DNA from: Pseudidiomarina piscicola
GTDB lineage: Bacteria; Pseudomonadota; Gammaproteobacteria; Enterobacterales; Alteromonadaceae
Length of the DNA: 64,000 bases
NCBI RefSeq assembly: GCF_902806985.1
Contig: NZ_CADCXY010000001.1
Location: 916,075-980,074 of the forward strand
Reading direction: 5' to 3'
Shown: in pieces, positions 12,930 to 22,671 of the stretch
Layout: each line of letters starts with the position of its first letter
How positions within the stretch are numbered: the stretch's first letter is position 1
Translations under genes and position numbers: made by a program
Notes under the pieces: model-generated
What the model saw: the letters and a program-made list of their open reading frames with translations, nothing else
What the model was told of the DNA's origin: nothing
Databases searched by the model: none

Positions 12930-14433
12930 CGGTAGCTTCCAGCTTCACACGCCAAATCGCAGGGCCGGTTTCATGAGCATTCTCGCCGCTACTGTCCACC
13001 GCTACTGTCACGGGCATGTCTTCAACATCGAATTCGTAAATAGCTTCCATGCCTAAGTCTTCAAAGGCAACCACCTTGGCCTGTTTAATGGCTTTCGCAA
13101 CTAAATAAGCCGCACCTCCTACCGCCATCAAATAGACTGCTTTATGTTGTTTGATACTTTCGACCGTTGCAGGCCCGCGCTCGGCTTTGCCTATCATGCC
13201 TAAAATACCGGTTTTATCGAGCATCAAATCAGTAAATTTATCCATCCGTGTAGCTGTAGTTGGCCCGGCAGGCCCAACCACTTCGTCGCCAACAGGATCA
13301 ACCGGTCCGACGTAATAAATGAATTTATTTTTAAAGTCGACTGGTAAGGTCTCGCCTTTATCTAGCATATCTTTAATACGCTTATGAGCGGCATCACGAC
13401 CGGTAAGCATCTTGCCTGACAACAATACGGTTTCACCGGTTTTCCAGGTTTCAATATCGGCTTGTGTAATTTCATCGAGGTTAACGCGACGCGCATCATC
13501 GCCCAGCTCAAAGGTAATATCAGGCCAGTCTTCTACTTTCGGCGGTTGCAGATCCGCGGCTCCTGAGCCGTCTAAAGTAAAGTGTGCATGCCGGGTCGCC
13601 GCACAGTTGGGAATTAAGGTAACAGGCTTTGAGGCCGCATGGGTTGCCGCTGTTTTGATCTTCACATCCATGACGGTAGTGACACCGCCAAGCCCCTGTG
13701 CGCCAATGCCTAATTTATTGACGCGATGATAAATCTCTAGACGCAGCTCTTCTTCGGCATTTTGTGGCCCACGATCAAGCAACTCTTGAATGTCTACCGG
13801 GTCCATCAACGCTTCTTTTGCCAGCACCGCAGATTTTTCTGCCGTACCACCGATACCGAGACCAATCATACCCGGTGGACACCAACCGGCACCGAGTTTT
13901 GGCATGGTTTCCACCACCCAGTCGGCAATCGAATCACTTGGGTTCAGCATCACCATCTTCGATTTATTTTCCGAGCCTCCGCCCTTGGCTGCGATCATCA
14001 CTTCGATTTTATCGCCTGGTACCATATCGATATGAACCACCGCAGGGGTGTTATCTCCGGTGTTTGTCCGTTTCCCAGCGGGATCGGCAACAATAGAGGC
14101 GCGTAGCGGATTTTCTGGGTTCGTATATGCTTGACGCGTGCCTTCATCGACCATCTGTTGCACCGTCATATCGGTTTTGTCCCATTGCACTGCCATACCT
14201 ACTTTAACGAAGCAGGTGACAATACCGGTGTCTTGGCAAATCGGTCGATGTCCTTGGGCCGCCATACGTGAGTTCGTCAACACCTGCGCAATTGCGTTTT
14301 TCGCCGCGTCACTTTGCTCTTTGTGATACGCCTTTTCCAATGCTTGAACAAAATCTAAGGGGTGATAATAGGAAATATATTGCAATGCATCTGCGATGCT
14401 TTCGATGAAATCCGCTTGCCGAATGATGGCCAT
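12922..14433 (-). CDS. fumA: Class I (iron-sulfur) fumarate hydratase
   Basis: Interconverts fumarate and L-malate in the TCA cycle, using an oxygen-labile [4Fe-4S] cluster. The N-terminal alpha domain contains CQDTGI near residue 67 and the GGGSENKSKM motif. The C-terminal beta domain begins near residue 330 and includes the GPAGPTTATRMD signature. Cysteines at CQDTG, the GWCPPG loop and IPNCAATRH are the expected cluster ligands. At 503 residues it matches FumA/FumB. It is divergent from pabB across 120 bases. The product is clear, but the A/B subtype cannot be told from sequence alone. Confidence 0.95.
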   Translation of the reverse strand: MAIIRQADFIESIADALQYISYYHPLDFVQALEKAYHKEQSDAAKNAIAQVLTNSRMAAQGHRPICQDTGIVTCFVKVGMAVQWDKTDMTVQQMVDEGTRQAYTNPENPLRASIVADPAGKRTNTGDNTPAVVHIDMVPGDKIEVMIAAKGGGSENKSKMVMLNPSDSIADWVVETMPKLGAGWCPPGMIGLGIGGTAEKSAVLAKEALMDPVDIQELLDRGPQNAEEELRLEIYHRVNKLGIGAQGLGGVTTVMDVKIKTAATHAASKPVTLIPNCAATRHAHFTLDGSGAADLQPPKVEDWPDITFELGDDARRVNLDEITQADIETWKTGETVLLSGKMLTGRDAAHKRIKDMLDKGETLPVDFKNKFIYYVGPVDPVGDEVVGPAGPTTATRMDKFTDLMLDKTGILGMIGKAERGPATVESIKQHKAVYLMAVGGAAYLVAKAIKQAKVVAFEDLGMEAIYEFDVEDMPVTVAVDSSGENAHETGPAIWRVKLEATDA

Positions 14434-14553
14434 GACTACCTCTATGTCCTCGGGTTACAATTGCCGGTTATGATAGCGTTTTCATCGCACGCTGACCAGT
14501 TTTCAGATGGCTTATGTTAAGCTAACGGAAAACTAGTTTGGAGTTATCTAGCC

Positions 14554-15879
14554 GTGTCGATTACCGCCGTCGTTGTTGATTTAAAATCTGATTTTAATAC
14601 GCTGTTTTCAGCGGTTGCCGACGAGCCTTGGGCGTTATTCCTCGATAGCTGTGATCACCCTAACAGTCGTTATGACTTTATCTTCCGCCAGCCGGAACAG
14701 GTGCTCACGGACATCACCGATTGGCCACAAGCTTTACAGTCGTTGCTGGCACAATTGCCCGATTACCAAGGCCCCAGCAAGGTGCCCTTTCAAGGAGGCC
14801 TGGCAGGGGCTTTTAGCTATGACGCTGGGCGCGCCCTCGAACAACTACCCAACCATGCCGATAGCGATATAGCGCTACCGGATATCGCAATAGGTTTATA
14901 CTCACAAGCTTTAGTCCGCTGTCGGCAAACCCATACCACCTGGTTAGTCGCGCCCGCGCAGCAACTGGCAGAGTTAGAACAATTCTGGCACGCACAGCAG
15001 CAAAACGACGCCGCAACTTATAACTTTCAACTGACGTCAGCATGGCAAAGTAATATGACCGCCGCTGACTACCAAGCAAAATTTAACCAAGTTCAGGACT
15101 ATCTACACAGCGGCGATTGCTATCAAATTAACCTCGCACAGCGTTTTAAAGCGTCGTTTAATGGCGATGCTTGGGCTGCCTATCAGTACCTAAGAGAAGC
15201 CAATAAAGCACCTTTTTCGGCGTTTATGCGACTACCGCAAGGCGCATTGTTAAGCCATTCTCCAGAGCGTTTTTTGCACGTCAGCCCGGCGGGGAGTGTG
15301 CAAACTAAGCCTATTAAAGGTACTCGACCACGTGGCGATAGCGAAGCGAGTGACCAAGCACTCGCTGATGAGTTACGTTCGGCAACAAAAGATCGTGCAG
15401 AAAATGTCATGATTGTAGACTTATTACGTAACGACCTCAGTAAAGTGTGCTTGCCTAGCAGCGTCAACGTGCCGAAATTGTTTGCCATTGAAAGCTATCC
15501 GGCAGTTCACCATTTGGTCAGCACGGTCGAAGGCCAGTTGCAGGCAAACGCTACTGCGCTTGACCTTATCGCTGCTTGCTTTCCCGGCGGATCGATAACC
15601 GGAGCGCCAAAAATTCGGGCGATGGAAATCATTGATGAGCTTGAGCCGCAACGGCGCAGCTTTTATTGCGGTAGCTTCGGCTACATATCGCAACATGGCG
15701 AAAGCGATACCAATATCGCCATTCGTACTTTGGTGGCCAGCTCCGAGCACATCTACTGCTGGGCTGGCGGTGGTTTAGTCGTTGATTCCAACGGTGAAGA
15801 AGAATACCAAGAAACCTTAGATAAGGTAGCCAAAATTGTACCGGTGCTGGCCGCCACACAAGAGTCCAGCGAATCATGA
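14554..15879 (+). CDS. pabB: Aminodeoxychorismate synthase component I
   Basis: Converts chorismate to 4-amino-4-deoxychorismate for folate synthesis, using ammonia from PabA. The chorismate-binding domain carries SGDCYQINLAQRF, the PIKGTRPRG motif (its lysine is the PabB-specific nucleophile) and GGSITGAPKIRAMEII. The start is a GTG at 14554 preceded by TTTGGAG, and the length of 441 residues is typical. TrpE-like feedback residues were not assessed. The stop overlaps the nudL start (ATGA), so the two are coupled, as in many gammaproteobacteria. Confidence 0.94.
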   Translation: MSITAVVVDLKSDFNTLFSAVADEPWALFLDSCDHPNSRYDFIFRQPEQVLTDITDWPQALQSLLAQLPDYQGPSKVPFQGGLAGAFSYDAGRALEQLPNHADSDIALPDIAIGLYSQALVRCRQTHTTWLVAPAQQLAELEQFWHAQQQNDAATYNFQLTSAWQSNMTAADYQAKFNQVQDYLHSGDCYQINLAQRFKASFNGDAWAAYQYLREANKAPFSAFMRLPQGALLSHSPERFLHVSPAGSVQTKPIKGTRPRGDSEASDQALADELRSATKDRAENVMIVDLLRNDLSKVCLPSSVNVPKLFAIESYPAVHHLVSTVEGQLQANATALDLIAACFPGGSITGAPKIRAMEIIDELEPQRRSFYCGSFGYISQHGESDTNIAIRTLVASSEHIYCWAGGGLVVDSNGEEEYQETLDKVAKIVPVLAATQESSES

Positions 15880-16469
15880 CCCGCGATGAGTTCCTCCACC
15901 GTTTTCAGCTACATGCGCCGCGCCAACAGCCTCGTGTGACGCAAAAACGGTTGCGCCCCGCAGCGGTGCTCATCGGTTTATGGCAACGCGATGACGAGCT
16001 CCACGTGGTGCTTACCCAGCGAGCTGCTAACTTACGGCATCATGCCGGACAAATTAGCTTCCCAGGGGGACGTCAGGAACATAGTGATCGCTCACTCTAT
16101 GAAACCGCATTGCGAGAAGCCCACGAAGAAATAGACCTAGACCCAAGTGCCGTAACATTGGTTGGGCAACTGCAAGACTACCCGGTGATTAGTAATTTCC
16201 TGATACGCCCCTATGTTGCATTCATTGAGCCGCAACAACCTTTTCGTGCCGATCCACATGAAGTCGCCGAGATTTTCACCGTCCCGCTGCAACACGTTTT
16301 ACATCAACGTGAGCACTTTGCTTACCGTTTGCAGCGTTTTTTGTACGATCAGATATACTTTATTCCATATCAGCATAGAAATATCTGGGGTGCTACGGCT
16401 GGAATTTTGCGTGAACTGGCCGATCACGTGTATCCTGAGCGACATTCGCTTTTTCGTTCTCTCAACTAA
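15876..16469 (+). CDS. nudL: CoA pyrophosphatase (Nudix hydrolase NudL)
   Basis: Predicted to hydrolyse CoA and oxidised CoA to 3'-phospho-ADP and phosphopantetheine. The NuCoA signature [20 protein letters not shown] (near residues 46-65) directly precedes a Nudix box with [12 protein letters not shown]. The length is 197 residues. Its ATG overlaps the pabB stop by four bases and sdaA starts 19 bases after it, giving a pabB-nudL-sdaA operon, an order known from related bacteria. Confidence 0.93.
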   Translation: MTRDEFLHRFQLHAPRQQPRVTQKRLRPAAVLIGLWQRDDELHVVLTQRAANLRHHAGQISFPGGRQEHSDRSLYETALREAHEEIDLDPSAVTLVGQLQDYPVISNFLIRPYVAFIEPQQPFRADPHEVAEIFTVPLQHVLHQREHFAYRLQRFLYDQIYFIPYQHRNIWGATAGILRELADHVYPERHSLFRSLN

Positions 16470-16488
16470 TAGGTTAACGATACGACTT

Positions 16489-17862
16489 ATGATCAGTGTT
16501 TTTGATATCTACAAAGTGGGCATTGGCCCATCAAGTTCGCATACCGTAGGTCCAATGCGTGCAGCGCTAGAGTTTTTGAAAGCAGCAGACCAAGCCGGAC
16601 ACCTTAAGCAAGCCACCACAGTGCAAGTGGAACTATTTGGCTCGTTAGGTCAAACCGGTAAGGGGCACGGTACCGGTAAAGCAGTTATTTTAGGTCTTGC
16701 CGGCGAAGATCCTGAAACCGTGGATACCACCACTGTCGATGACTTTCTTGCCAACACCGAACAAACCCAAAAGCTTAAATTACTCGGTGAACACGAAGTC
16801 GACTTTCCAAAGTCCGGAGCCATTACTTTCCACCGCCGTAAAACCATGCCGCGTCACGCCAATGCGATGGAGCTGCGTCTTCTGGCAGGCGATGAAGTCA
16901 TCTACAAAGACCTGTATTACTCGATCGGCGGTGGCTTTATTGTGCGTGATGCCGATTTTGATGAAACCTTAGAAGAAGCTATTGAACAATCAAGTAAGCC
17001 AATTCCCTATCCTTTCGATTCTGCCGCTGAGTTGCTAAGCCAGTGTAGTGAAAATGGGTTACGGATTAGCTCACTGATGCTCGCCAATGAAAAAGTTTTC
17101 CGAAGTGAGGCTGAGATCCGTAAAGGATTAATGCATATCTGGAATACGATGGATGACTGCATCGACCGCGGCACCAAAACCGAAGGTATTTTACCCGGCG
17201 GACTCAAGGTTCGTCGTCGCGCACCAGATCTTTATCAGCGGCTACGCAACGAAAAGTCCACAGACCCTATGTTAACGATGGACTGGGTCGATTTGTTCGC
17301 CTTAGCAGTGAATGAGGAAAACGCAGCCGGGGGCCGCGTAGTTACTGCGCCAACCAATGGTGCTGCGGGAATTATTCCAGCGGTTATGAAGTACGCGGAT
17401 CGATTCATCGCCCCGCTCGATGAAGAGACGGTAGTTAGGTTCCTTCTCACCTCGGCTGCGATCGGTATTCTTTACAAGAAAAACGCCTCAATCTCAGGTG
17501 CCGAAGTAGGCTGTCAAGGTGAAGTTGGCGTCGCCTGCTCAATGGCAGCCGGAGCGCTCGCCGAGCTTATGGGCGGTAGTGTCAGCAATGTCGAAAACGC
17601 TGCCGAGATAGGTATGGAGCATAACTTAGGCTTAACTTGTGATCCTGTGGGTGGACTCGTACAGGTGCCGTGCATTGAACGTAATGCGATGGGCTCCGTT
17701 AAAGCCATTAATGCGGCACGCTTAGCCCTTCGCGGCAGCGGTGATCATAAGGTTTCACTGGATAAAGTAATCAAAACCATGTGGGACACCGGTAATGATA
17801 TGAAAACCAAGTATAAAGAAACCGCCCGCGGTGGCTTGGCAGTAAACATTATCGAATGTTAA
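16489..17862 (+). CDS. sdaA: L-serine dehydratase (iron-sulfur, single chain)
   Basis: Deaminates L-serine to pyruvate and ammonia with a [4Fe-4S] cluster. The start [19 protein letters not shown] is canonical for the family and gives 457 residues; an open frame continues upstream inside nudL but is not homologous. Cysteines expected to bind the cluster are in [15 protein letters not shown] and [15 protein letters not shown]. The beta domain (residues 1-150) and alpha domain (190-457) are fused in one chain, as in E. coli SdaA. The ribosome site is weak, so translation may depend on coupling to nudL. It fits an organism that uses amino acids for carbon. Confidence 0.95.
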   Translation: MISVFDIYKVGIGPSSSHTVGPMRAALEFLKAADQAGHLKQATTVQVELFGSLGQTGKGHGTGKAVILGLAGEDPETVDTTTVDDFLANTEQTQKLKLLGEHEVDFPKSGAITFHRRKTMPRHANAMELRLLAGDEVIYKDLYYSIGGGFIVRDADFDETLEEAIEQSSKPIPYPFDSAAELLSQCSENGLRISSLMLANEKVFRSEAEIRKGLMHIWNTMDDCIDRGTKTEGILPGGLKVRRRAPDLYQRLRNEKSTDPMLTMDWVDLFALAVNEENAAGGRVVTAPTNGAAGIIPAVMKYADRFIAPLDEETVVRFLLTSAAIGILYKKNASISGAEVGCQGEVGVACSMAAGALAELMGGSVSNVENAAEIGMEHNLGLTCDPVGGLVQVPCIERNAMGSVKAINAARLALRGSGDHKVSLDKVIKTMWDTGNDMKTKYKETARGGLAVNIIEC

Positions 17863-17867
17863 TCAAC

Positions 17868-18903
<1,036 letters not shown>

Positions 18904-18923
18904 TATCAAAACAAGAGGTTTTT

Positions 18924-19259
18924 GTGTCGAGCTTATCTGATCAACTAAAAAACTTAGGTTTCGAGGCTTCTGAACAGGCACCAGAAGACGCCTCAGTCGC
19001 CGACACAGCTATCGATAAGAGCACGGCCGTTCGTATTCAGCGTCAGACCAAAGGGCGAAAAGGCAAAGGTGTCACCGTGATTTTTGATCTACCCACTGAA
19101 GCTGAGCTACTCGCTGACTACGCGAAACAACTGCGAAAACAATGTGGCGTCGGTGGCAGTGTTAAAAATAACACGATTGAACTACAAGGCGACCAACGCG
19201 AAGCGAGTAAAGCATTTCTCGAGCAGCAGGGCTTTAAAGTGAAATTAGCCGGCGGTTAA
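18924..19259 (+). CDS. yciH: SUI1/YciH family translation factor
   Basis: Small homologue of eukaryotic eIF1 (SUI1 fold). In E. coli YciH is linked to start-codon fidelity and stress translation. The 111-residue protein has a variable N-terminus, then the SUI1 core with RQTKGRKGKGVTVIF, a QLRKQCGVGGSVKNNTIELQG segment split around the conserved Cys-Gly-x-Gly-Gly turn, and the final LEQQGFKVKLAGG. The start is a GTG after ACAAGAGG. It is divergent from cysB, and its last 15 bases overlap the end of the convergent phosphatase gene. Confidence 0.9.
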   Translation: MSSLSDQLKNLGFEASEQAPEDASVADTAIDKSTAVRIQRQTKGRKGKGVTVIFDLPTEAELLADYAKQLRKQCGVGGSVKNNTIELQGDQREASKAFLEQQGFKVKLAGG

Positions 19260-20888
19260 CTGATAACCAAAAGAAACTTCACGCCCTTGGTTTTGCCAGC
19301 GTAAGTCGTGCGCAAGTTTTTGTAATAAATCGAGTCCACGTCCGTAGGGCTTATGCGTCGTATCTATTGCTGGCAATGCCGGAGCCTCCCATTTACGCCC
19401 TGAATTTCGTACGGTGAAATGCAGGTAGTTTTGCGCGTGATCATAACGTACTGCAATACTAATCGAACCCGATTCCAGCTCTTGCAAACGCTCAATGCGT
19501 AGTTGGTAGTAATACGCAAAGCCCTCGGGATCGTTTTTCATGCGTGAGTCTAACCCCAGTAACCCGTGTTCTAAGGCATTGTTAAAAACTTCAGCAAGCA
19601 GCAAGTAGATAGTTGTACGGTGGCCATGTAACGTTGGTAGTCGCCCGATAATGCCAAGTACCGCGGTAATTACATCGATACGCTTGAGTTCATCCGCCTG
19701 CAGCTCGGTAGTGAAAGTGAAAGGTAAGGCCTCCACTTCACCGTCATGCTGTTGGCGCACCAGCCCGGTCGGACGGCACTCTAAAATAGCCAAAGAAAGA
19801 TCGTCGTGCAGCGGCTGATTTCCGCGAAAGTTTTCGAGCTCTGATATTAGAGTGTTAAAGTCGTCGCGCTTTGGGTAAGTCTGAATTAAATCTTCCAAAG
19901 CGTCCATCCCCAGAAACTCGCGCTTCTGGCTTAACATTTCAATGACTCCATCGGTAAACAATGCAATAGCGTCATCTTTGGTGGTTCTTATCGTCGCGAC
20001 CTGACTATCAAACTCTTCCACCGTAAGCACGCCCAGCGCCATATGTTGCGCAGTTAAGCGGTGTTTCACAATACCATCAGAACCGAATACTAAAGCCGGC
20101 GGCATACCACCATTCCAGTACGTTAACCATTCACCATTGGCGGACAGCTCAAGCAAGAAGCAGGCACAAAACATATCGCTAGGCAGCAGGCGATTTAACC
20201 GATAGTTGAACTCAATCACCATTTCAGCAACGGATACGCTGCGGTCTGCCATGGCGAAAAATGCTTGCGAAAGCGGCAAAGCACCCGTCGCAGGAGCCAA
20301 GCCATGCCCCGTAAAGTCAGCCATTAGTACGTACAGATTTCCGAGGTGCCCTGGCGCGATCAAACATAAGTCACCATTGAACTTTGAGGCGGGCGTTAGC
20401 AGTGTGCGGATATGCTTATAATGGGTGAAGTTTCGGCTCAGCGCATTGCGAAAGATATGCTCAACCAATTCATGTTCACGCTCGACTCTTTGGGTATGCC
20501 AAATGAGACTATCGCGAACTGCGTTTAACTGCCGAGCCGTATTAAAACCATGTGCCATAAGCTGCAGACGTTTGAACAAAACCTCAACGGATTCAGGCCA
20601 AGCAATGGTATCCCCCTGCCAGCGCTGCCAGATACCATTGGCAAGCGCCTTTGGAACAATCAGTAACTGTTGCGGGAAACGTAACGACTTGTGCAGCTCT
20701 GCCACGTCTGTAGCAGAAATAACGATGGTTGGATGAACCAGCGCTTTATTCGCTCGCCATGCTGTAAAAGGTTTGACCTTAATTCGTCGGGCAATTTCCA
20801 GACGCTTAAGTTCAGCGAGCACCGTGCGGGAAAATTCCGATTCGTCCGCATAAATGTCGACTACAATTTGCTGGGCTGGCTGCAGCAT
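19245..20888 (-). CDS. SpoIIE-type phosphatase with pseudo-receiver and anti-sigma kinase domains
   Basis: A 547-residue partner-switching regulator. Residues 1-115 resemble a response-regulator receiver in length and start, but the position expected for the phosphorylated Asp reads TIVISAT, so it is a probable pseudo-receiver. Residues 150-370 are a PP2C/SpoIIE phosphatase with metal aspartates in NGDLCL (173), ADFTGHG (191), LFTDGV and DDLSLA. Residues 410-547 are an RsbW-like HATPase with N-box EVFNNALEHG and G-box YGRGLDLL. This layout resembles HsbR of Pseudomonas and SypE of Vibrio, which set the phosphorylation of a STAS partner. The STAS gene lies 24 bases upstream on the same strand. 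Confidence 0.88.
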   Translation of the reverse strand: MLQPAQQIVVDIYADESEFSRTVLAELKRLEIARRIKVKPFTAWRANKALVHPTIVISATDVAELHKSLRFPQQLLIVPKALANGIWQRWQGDTIAWPESVEVLFKRLQLMAHGFNTARQLNAVRDSLIWHTQRVEREHELVEHIFRNALSRNFTHYKHIRTLLTPASKFNGDLCLIAPGHLGNLYVLMADFTGHGLAPATGALPLSQAFFAMADRSVSVAEMVIEFNYRLNRLLPSDMFCACFLLELSANGEWLTYWNGGMPPALVFGSDGIVKHRLTAQHMALGVLTVEEFDSQVATIRTTKDDAIALFTDGVIEMLSQKREFLGMDALEDLIQTYPKRDDFNTLISELENFRGNQPLHDDLSLAILECRPTGLVRQQHDGEVEALPFTFTTELQADELKRIDVITAVLGIIGRLPTLHGHRTTIYLLLAEVFNNALEHGLLGLDSRMKNDPEGFAYYYQLRIERLQELESGSISIAVRYDHAQNYLHFTVRNSGRKWEAPALPAIDTTHKPYGRGLDLLQKLAHDLRWQNQGREVSFGYQLTAG

Positions 20889-20912
20889 GGCTTTGCCTCT
20901 GCGAGGTGAGCG

Positions 20913-21218
20913 CTATTCGATGGTAAATAACTTGTCGAAGCGGGAAATATCGAGAATGTTTTTAACTTCAGGCCGACTATTTATAATATGAATGCCCTTT
21001 ACATTGTCACATACGGCTTTGCGCATGTTTAATAGCATCCCCAATGCTGAGCTGTCCAAATATTCCGTCTCGCGCAAATCAATATAGATTGTCGGCTTTT
21101 CATCACCAATAGAACTGTATGCGCGTCGAAATTCGTGAACTAGTCCGAAGTCAAACTTTCCATGTACGGCTATGATTAGTTCTTTACCATCGCTTGAAAC
21201 ATGACGAGTAATCGACAT
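20913..21218 (-). CDS. STAS-domain anti-sigma factor antagonist
   Basis: A 101-residue single STAS domain of the SpoIIAA/RsbV/HsbA type. The phosphorylation loop EYLDSSALGMLL (about residues 52-63) keeps the serine pair that the cognate kinase modifies. It is followed 24 bases later by the fused phosphatase/kinase gene, so the two should form one operon and one switch: the HATPase domain phosphorylates the STAS serine and the PP2C domain removes the phosphate. The downstream target (anti-sigma factor, FlgM-like protein or diguanylate cyclase) is not in the window. ATG start after a GTAGGTG site. Confidence 0.9.
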   Translation of the reverse strand: MSITRHVSSDGKELIIAVHGKFDFGLVHEFRRAYSSIGDEKPTIYIDLRETEYLDSSALGMLLNMRKAVCDNVKGIHIINSRPEVKNILDISRFDKLFTIE

Positions 21219-21321
21219 TGTTCACCTACTTGCTTGTTATTATTTGATTAGACAGTTGTAAATAGTGCCAACTGACGCCTGTAAACACAAGCACTGAAAC
21301 AAAAAATATAAAGACACAGAC

Positions 21322-21354
21322 AAAAAAGCCGGTCAATTATTGACCGGCTTTTAA
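21322..21354 (-). terminator. Rho-independent terminator after the amidohydrolase operon
   Basis: A perfect 12-bp stem (AAAAGCCGGTCA / TGACCGGCTTTT) with a 5-base loop. On the minus strand it is followed by a run of six T. It lies 32 bases past the stop of the 427-residue amidohydrolase and separates that operon from the STAS gene. Confidence 0.9.
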
Positions 21355-21385
21355 TGTCTCAAAATTTAAACCTGAAACCAGAAAA

Positions 21386-22669
21386 TTAAGGTTTCTGCTG
21401 ATATTTATTGTAAAGCTGCAGGTGACGGTTATTCAGATCAACCATGCGTCCTTCAATAAACAGCATTTCGACGTTCTGTCCTATTGGGTCCAATAAGTCG
21501 CCGGCGGAGATAACCACCGTCGCCTGTTTGCCCACTTCTAGCGAGCCAACACGATCAGCCACGCCCATAAACTCTGCTGGGGTTAGTGTAATCGCACGCA
21601 AAGCAGCGTCTTTATCTAACCCATACGCAACAGCGTTGCCCGCGGCAAATGGCAAGTTACGGACATCCCAATAACCAGGGTAACTAATCGCGAAGTCGAC
21701 ACCTGCGTCGGCAAGCGCCGCTGGCGTTGAGAATGCCTGATCAAAGGCTTCATCATGGCGTGATGGCAAACCAAAGGGAGCGCCATAGACCACTCGCACA
21801 TCGGCCTCGGCAAGGGTATCAGCCATGCGCCAAGCGTCACGCGCACCCATTAACACCCAGTCGAAACCGAACTCTTTGGTTAACGTCATCGCTTCTTGGA
21901 TTTGGCGTTGATCATTGGCATGAACATAAAGTGTGCCGCTGCCATCAAACAGACCCAGCATGGCTTCCCAACGTAAATCGGTGCCATTTAACTCACCGGC
22001 TTGTTTTGCATCGTAATAGGCTTTTGCTTCAATGAAAGCACGCTTTAAATTCTTACGAGCTTCCGCGTTGGCTTTACGTTGTTCTGCAGGTGAACGTGTC
22101 TCCCACCATGAACTACTTACACCAACCCGCGGCCAGTTTACGTGAACCCCGACATTGAGGCGCTCACCGGCGTCTTCGTAGGTCCAGCCGTCTAACTGCA
22201 ACAGGCTCGAACGACCCGCTATAAGGTCGCCTTGTGGCACTACTTGTGCGTGAGAAATACCATTATACCGAATCGTCGGAATGACTTCTGAGTCAGGGTT
22301 ATAGGCAACATGACCACTCACTTCCGGAGTAATCGCGCCTGTTTCCTCTGAGTCTTCCGTCGCTCGCACGGCTTCGATTTCCTTCAAACCCAAGGTGGTA
22401 TCCATCGCAATGACACCTGGATACAAATGCTTACCCGATACATCAACAACTTGAGCGCCTTCTGGGGTTGCTAAGTCTTTACCAATGGCACTAATTTTGC
22501 CATCCACCAAAAGTAAGTCGGTATCTTCCTTAACGCCATTTACAACGGTGTAAACCGTACCACCTTGTAGCAGGATAGGCTGTTGTTGTGGCTCACCCGG
22601 AACAATGTCATGCGCTGCAGCACTTAGGGTAAGGCTTGCAGCAGCAACTGCTGTCATTAATTTTTTCAT
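21386..22669 (-). CDS. Secreted amidohydrolase-like protein without the HxH motif
   Basis: A 427-residue exported protein (signal peptide MKKLMTAVAAASLTLSAAAH) with the composite-domain fold of amidohydrolases: a VDGKISAIGKDL beta sandwich near residues 55-66, a barrel, and a C-terminal LEVGKQATVVI return. Where active enzymes have DxHxH after the PG(F/V)I strand, this one reads HLYPGVIAMDTTLG (81-94), so the metal pair is lost. It starts two bases after the stop of the 1029-residue amidohydrolase and is surely cotranscribed. It may be a structural or regulatory partner of the larger protein. Substrate unknown. Confidence 0.85.
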   Translation of the reverse strand: MKKLMTAVAAASLTLSAAAHDIVPGEPQQQPILLQGGTVYTVVNGVKEDTDLLLVDGKISAIGKDLATPEGAQVVDVSGKHLYPGVIAMDTTLGLKEIEAVRATEDSEETGAITPEVSGHVAYNPDSEVIPTIRYNGISHAQVVPQGDLIAGRSSLLQLDGWTYEDAGERLNVGVHVNWPRVGVSSSWWETRSPAEQRKANAEARKNLKRAFIEAKAYYDAKQAGELNGTDLRWEAMLGLFDGSGTLYVHANDQRQIQEAMTLTKEFGFDWVLMGARDAWRMADTLAEADVRVVYGAPFGLPSRHDEAFDQAFSTPAALADAGVDFAISYPGYWDVRNLPFAAGNAVAYGLDKDAALRAITLTPAEFMGVADRVGSLEVGKQATVVISAGDLLDPIGQNVEMLFIEGRMVDLNNRHLQLYNKYQQKP

Positions 22670-22671
22670 TA

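Noticed and set aside
12640..13056. Cysteine-rich open frame opposite rmuC
   Set aside because: It mirrors the glutamine-rich coiled coil of RmuC read on the other strand (Gln codons become Cys/Ser-like patterns), and has no start signal.
16213..16488. A longer start for sdaA inside nudL
   Set aside because: The family start [11 protein letters not shown] begins at 16489, and the extra N-terminus has no similarity and overlaps nudL.
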